A stretch of 8,192 nt of DNA, taken from NCBI GenBank assembly GCA_030621105.1, contig JAUXIH010000038.1, positions 1-8,192 of the forward strand. Direction: 5' to 3'. The translations under genes and the position numbers were made by a program. Origin of the DNA: Dehalococcoidia bacterium. Lineage in GTDB: Bacteria; Chloroflexota; Dehalococcoidia; GIF9; AB-539-J10. This document shows, piece by piece, positions 5,903 to 8,192 of the stretch. The notes under the pieces are model-generated. The model worked only from the letters and a program-made list of their open reading frames with translations. It had not been told where the DNA came from and did no database searches. Each line of letters opens with the position of its first letter. Position 1 is the stretch's first letter.

Positions 5903-6635
5903 GACCCCGGCTCTTCGTTGGCCAGTGAGTTTGCCTCGTTTACAGCAGTTGAGAGAGCTGGCAGTCGATAGTTTGTTCCCTCGGCGTTGCGTTGGCTGTG
6001 GCAAGATGGGTAATTTCATCTGCCCTCGCTGTCTGGCGGAGCTGCCAAGGTTGCTGCCACCTATCTGCCCTAAATGCGGTCGACCACAAGCCAGCGGTAT
6101 GTTATGTGCCATGTGCCGACAGAAACAATCCAGTCTCGATGGCATCCGCTCTCCTTTTCGCTTTGAAGGAACAATGCGCAAAGCCATTCACCATCTGAAA
6201 TATCACAACCTGCGGGCTATCTCCAGCCTCCTGGCAGATTTGCTTGCGCGGTACCTGCAGCAGGATCCTCTTCCCGGTGATATTCTTATGCCTGTGCCTT
6301 TACACCCCAAGAAATTGAAGCAACGCGGCTACAATCAATCCAGCCTCCTAGCCCAAAAGCTGGCCGACCTCACCGGCATACCAGTGGTAGAGGATTGCCT
6401 CATTCGCATCACGGAGACACCGCCACAGGCGCGAACAGCCAATATCAAACAACGGCAACAAAACGTACAGAAAGCCTTTGTATGCCGAAACGAGAAGGCG
6501 CGGGATAAGCATATCATCCTTATTGATGACGTGTGCACCTCTGAATCCACACTGGAATCCTGCGCTAAGGCTTTAAAGGATAATGGGAACGGGGCCAGTT
6601 CGGTATGGGGACTAACACTGGCCAGGGAAATTTAG
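5859..6635 (+). CDS. comF: ComF-family phosphoribosyltransferase-like protein
   Basis: This 258-residue protein has the ComF/GntX layout. An N-terminal double zinc finger carries four CxxC pairs (Cys44/47, 55/58, 70/73, 83/86). It is followed by a type I phosphoribosyltransferase domain with 'PVPLHPKKLKQRGYNQS' (145-161), 'ETPPQARTANIKQRQQNV' (186-203) and the PRPP-loop region 'LIDDVCTSESTLESC' (221-235). ComF is needed for DNA uptake in naturally competent bacteria, and relatives occur widely in non-competent ones, so uptake cannot be assumed here. The PRPP loop is unusual: where the family normally reads T-T-G-A/S-T, this protein has Thr227-Ser-Glu-Ser-Thr231, with Glu in place of the loop glycine. 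ATG 5859 follows GGTGAT (5843-5848) and overlaps the upstream gene; GTG 5925 is an alternative with no binding site. It ends 14 nt before hpf. Confidence 0.9.
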   Translation: MSQYSAEHSTHAQNKTPALRWPVSLPRLQQLRELAVDSLFPRRCVGCGKMGNFICPRCLAELPRLLPPICPKCGRPQASGMLCAMCRQKQSSLDGIRSPFRFEGTMRKAIHHLKYHNLRAISSLLADLLARYLQQDPLPGDILMPVPLHPKKLKQRGYNQSSLLAQKLADLTGIPVVEDCLIRITETPPQARTANIKQRQQNVQKAFVCRNEKARDKHIILIDDVCTSESTLESCAKALKDNGNGASSVWGLTLAREI

Positions 6636-6649
6636 AATTTGGAGGAATT

Positions 6650-7195
6650 ATGGAGCTACAAATTATCGCAAAGGATGGCCTATTCATCTCCGATACAGTA
6701 GAGGAATACGCCAGAAAAAAGATCGGGAAGTTAAGCCGCTATTGGCCCACCATCGGTGAGGGTAAAGTGGAAATCTCCCAGAAAAAAAGTAAACTGCCAC
6801 AGCAAAAATTCACTGTCCAGGTCACCCTTGATAGCAAAGGAACCTTGATCAGGGCCCAGGAAAGGTCCCAGGATATCCGCACTGCTATTGATAGCGTTGT
6901 TGATGCTCTGACACGTCAAATTGAGCGCTACAAGGGGAAACAATACGACAAGGGGAGGGGGATTTCCCTGGCCCGCCAAGGAGCTCCGGTGACAGAGGAA
7001 GAATCCACGATGCCACAAGTAGTAAAGAGCAAACACTTTATCGTTAAGCCAATGTCACAAACCGAAGCTATATGCCAGATGGAGCTACTGGGACATGACT
7101 TTTTCCTGTTCATCGATGCCGCTGGCGGTAATTCAAACTTGCTATACCGTCGCAAGGATGGCAACTATGGCCTGATAGAGATGGAGGAAGGATAA
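6650..7195 (+). CDS. hpf: Ribosome hibernation promoting factor, long form
   Basis: This 181-residue protein binds the decoding centre of 30S subunits in stationary phase or starvation and, in its long form, joins 70S ribosomes into inactive 100S dimers. Residues 1-100 are the RaiA/S30AE domain ('DTVEEYARKKIGKLSRY', then 'AQERSQDIRTAIDSVVDALTRQI'). A linker spans about 101-123. Residues 124-181 are the dimerisation domain ('VVKSKHFIVKPMSQTEAI', 'GHDFFLFIDA', 'LLYRRKDGNYGLIE'). Length is typical for the long form. The frame is open back to 6605, but ATG 6650 is chosen because GGAGG at 6641-6645 sits 4 nt ahead and the family N-terminus starts there. It is third in the operon, 14 nt after comF. 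Confidence 0.95.
   Translation: MELQIIAKDGLFISDTVEEYARKKIGKLSRYWPTIGEGKVEISQKKSKLPQQKFTVQVTLDSKGTLIRAQERSQDIRTAIDSVVDALTRQIERYKGKQYDKGRGISLARQGAPVTEEESTMPQVVKSKHFIVKPMSQTEAICQMELLGHDFFLFIDAAGGNSNLLYRRKDGNYGLIEMEEG
7183..7191 (+). promoter_or_regulatory. Ribosome binding site at the hpf end, ahead of the alkyltransferase
   Basis: GGAGGAAGG overlaps the last codons of hpf. No ATG, GTG or TTG in the alkyltransferase frame follows within range. The nearest candidates are ATA at 7192 and CTG at 7201, so this site supports an unusual start codon for the next gene. Confidence 0.45.
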
Positions 7196-7200
7196 CAAGC

Positions 7201-7746
7201 CTGACATACACTATCTTTGTTACGCCACTGGGTTATGTAGGCATCCTGAGGTCCCAGCATGGACTGAGAAAACTCGTGTTGCCCCAAACATCACCACAGG
7301 CTGTCATTCATATCATCGCCCCCGCAAACACATCTTCTAATAAGACATTACTCCCATCCGACGACGAAAGTTTCGGTGACCTGCCGAAAAGGATAACAGA
7401 GTATCTATCAGGAAAGCAGGTCACTTTTTCCGATAAACTGGACCTGTCCGGTTATTCCCCTTTTCAAAGAAAGGTATGGGAGAAGGAGAAAACCATTCCC
7501 TACGGAGAGACCAGGACTTACCAGTGGCTCGCTACTGCACTGGGATATCCCCATGCAGCCAGGGCAGTGGGAAATGCGCTGGCTAAAAATCCATTGCCCA
7601 TATTGATCCCCTGCCATCGGGTAATTCGCAGCGATGGCAACCTCGGCGGATTCAGTGGTGGCGTGCAGCTAAAACGCGCCTTGCTACAAATGGAAGCCAG
7701 GGGGAACCAGCATGGTTCCATGTTGGCAAGAAATAAAGCTGCCTAA
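7201..7746 (+). CDS. ogt: O6-alkylguanine-DNA alkyltransferase (probable CTG start)
   Basis: This suicide DNA-repair enzyme moves a methyl or alkyl group from O6-alkylguanine to its own cysteine. The active site is Pro137-Cys138-His-Arg140 in 'ILIPCHRVI', preceded by the helix-turn-helix region ('YQWLATALGYPHAARAVGNA', with the arginine finger in ARAVG) and followed by 'LGGFSGG'. The N-terminal domain is also present: 'YTIFVTPLGYVGIL' and 'HGLRKLVLPQ' match the family's opening strand pattern. That part is encoded at 7207-7287, upstream of the first conventional start, GTG 7276. The frame is open from 7132 without any ATG, GTG or TTG. CTG 7201 lies 9 nt after the end of GGAGGAAGG and yields 181 residues, a normal length; ATA 7192 is another option. 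Starting at GTG 7276 would give 156 residues and lose the first strands. It is the last gene of the operon, after hpf. Confidence 0.85.
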   Translation: MTYTIFVTPLGYVGILRSQHGLRKLVLPQTSPQAVIHIIAPANTSSNKTLLPSDDESFGDLPKRITEYLSGKQVTFSDKLDLSGYSPFQRKVWEKEKTIPYGETRTYQWLATALGYPHAARAVGNALAKNPLPILIPCHRVIRSDGNLGGFSGGVQLKRALLQMEARGNQHGSMLARNKAA

Positions 7747-7835
7747 CCTTGTGGAACATAGTAATAAAACCACGGGCTCCACATCTAGTTCCCACGGCTC
7801 TCACCATCTGTGGGGCATCAAGCAAAGAAACGCCA

Positions 7836-7862
7836 AGCTTATATTTGCTCTCGATATAAGCT
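7836..7862. repeat. 9-bp inverted repeat at the nnr promoter region
   Basis: AGCTTATAT (7836-7844) and ATATAAGCT (7854-7862) are perfect inverted arms around a 9 nt centre. The right arm ends on the first base of a consensus TATAAT (7862-7867). No T-run follows, so a protein-binding operator is more likely than a terminator. Confidence 0.45.
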
Positions 7863-7867
7863 ATAAT
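7862..7867 (+). promoter_or_regulatory. Consensus -10 box upstream of nnr
   Basis: TATAAT is a perfect -10 hexamer. The sequence 17 bp upstream (7839-7844, TTATAT) is a poor -35 and lies inside the inverted repeat, so the promoter may need an activator or may be controlled by a protein bound to the repeat. A start near 7874 would give a leader of about 60 nt before nnr. Confidence 0.4.
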
Positions 7868-7932
7868 CGCAGAAGTCTGAAGGCAGCTGTCTTCACAAGA
7901 AATCCCACAGTAGCCTGCAGGAAAGGGTGGTT

Positions 7933-8192
7933 ATGAAAGTAGGCACAGTAGCTCAAACAAGAAGCATGGATCGCCGCGCCACAGAGGAACTTGGCCTTCC
8001 GAGAGATATCTTGATGGAAAATGCTGGGGGGGCAGTCCACTACATCATCTCTCAGAAGATAGGGGTCAGGAACAAGAAATTTGTTGTTCTGTGCGGCAGC
8101 GGCAACAATGCCGGGGATGGCCTGGTAGTGGCAAGAAAGCTTCACTCCGATGGTGCAGAGGTGACTATTCTCCTGATGGAGAATAAAGATAG
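7933..8192 (+). CDS. nnr: NAD(P)H-hydrate epimerase domain of Nnr (5' part)
   Basis: The first 86 residues of a YjeF-N (NnrE) protein are visible before the window ends. It repairs damaged NAD(P)H hydrate by interconverting the R and S epimers; in most bacteria the same chain also carries the ADP-dependent dehydratase. Family marks are 'MDRRATEELGLP' (12-23), 'LMENAGGAV' (27-35) and the Rossmann-like 'VVLCGSGNNAGDGLVVARKL' (51-70), with Asp62 and the GNNxGDG loop intact. ATG 7933 follows a purine-rich AGGAAAGGGTGG at 7919-7930, which overlaps the usual binding-site position. Whether the dehydratase half is fused cannot be seen. It is separated by 186 nt from the alkyltransferase and probably has its own promoter. 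Confidence 0.92.
   Translation, partial: MKVGTVAQTRSMDRRATEELGLPRDILMENAGGAVHYIISQKIGVRNKKFVVLCGSGNNAGDGLVVARKLHSDGAEVTILLMENKD

Noticed and set aside
5859..6635. Evidence of a natural competence system
   Set aside because: A lone comF gene is widespread in non-competent bacteria, and no ComEA, ComEC, DprA or pilus genes are in the window.
7747..7932. tRNA or other structured RNA gene downstream of the alkyltransferase
   Set aside because: No cloverleaf, TPsiC-loop signature or T-tract-terminated hairpin can be found; only the inverted repeat and -10 box stand out.

Overview
This 8.2 kb window is ordinary bacterial chromosome of roughly 50% GC, densely packed with short operons. No rRNA, tRNA, CRISPR array, phage gene or transposase is visible. 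The best guess for the source is an uncultured Chloroflexota of the Dehalococcoidia type. That rests on the overall gene set: a split two-subunit transketolase, BACON-domain lipoproteins, a lipoprotein thermonuclease, long-form HPF and a YjeF-type Nnr. It is an inference from gene content, not a marker-gene assignment.

Layout, left to right. (1) Positions 1-16 are the first codons of a leftward gene with a perfect Shine-Dalgarno, most of which lies outside the window. (2) Positions 17-476 are intergenic. A strong rightward extended -10 promoter (TTGACA, 17 bp, TAGATT) leads directly into a ~100 nt transcript unit. Its predicted 5' end pairs perfectly over 13 bp with its 3' end, which is followed by six T residues. 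I read this as an unannotated small RNA gene, and it is the most interesting object in the window. (3) Positions 477-2163 hold three rightward surface lipoprotein genes: BACON plus OB-fold, a staphylococcal-nuclease-like lipoprotein, and a second BACON lipoprotein. (4) Positions 2182-3994 hold a leftward two-gene operon for the split transketolase. (5) Positions 4166-5615 hold a divergent rightward pair: an amidohydrolase-2 family metal hydrolase overlapping the RNA 2',3'-cyclic phosphodiesterase ThpR. (6) Positions 5632-7746 form an operon with its own strong promoter: a small zinc-ribbon protein with a TTG start, ComF-type phosphoribosyltransferase, long-form ribosome hibernation factor HPF, and an O6-alkylguanine-DNA alkyltransferase. 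(7) From 7933 to the right edge is the 5' part of the NAD(P)H-hydrate repair gene nnr.

Together the genes suggest envelope-anchored nucleic-acid degradation on the left, pentose-phosphate carbon shuffling in the middle, and a stress/maintenance block on the right (ribosome hibernation, alkylation repair, metabolite repair). Points where the sequence contradicts simple gene calling: the alkyltransferase's conserved N-terminus is encoded upstream of any ATG/GTG/TTG, implying a CTG (or other rare) start. The transketolase C subunit starts at 3123, not at the longest-ORF start at 3336. The zinc-ribbon, HPF and ThpR genes all start downstream of their longest-ORF starts.
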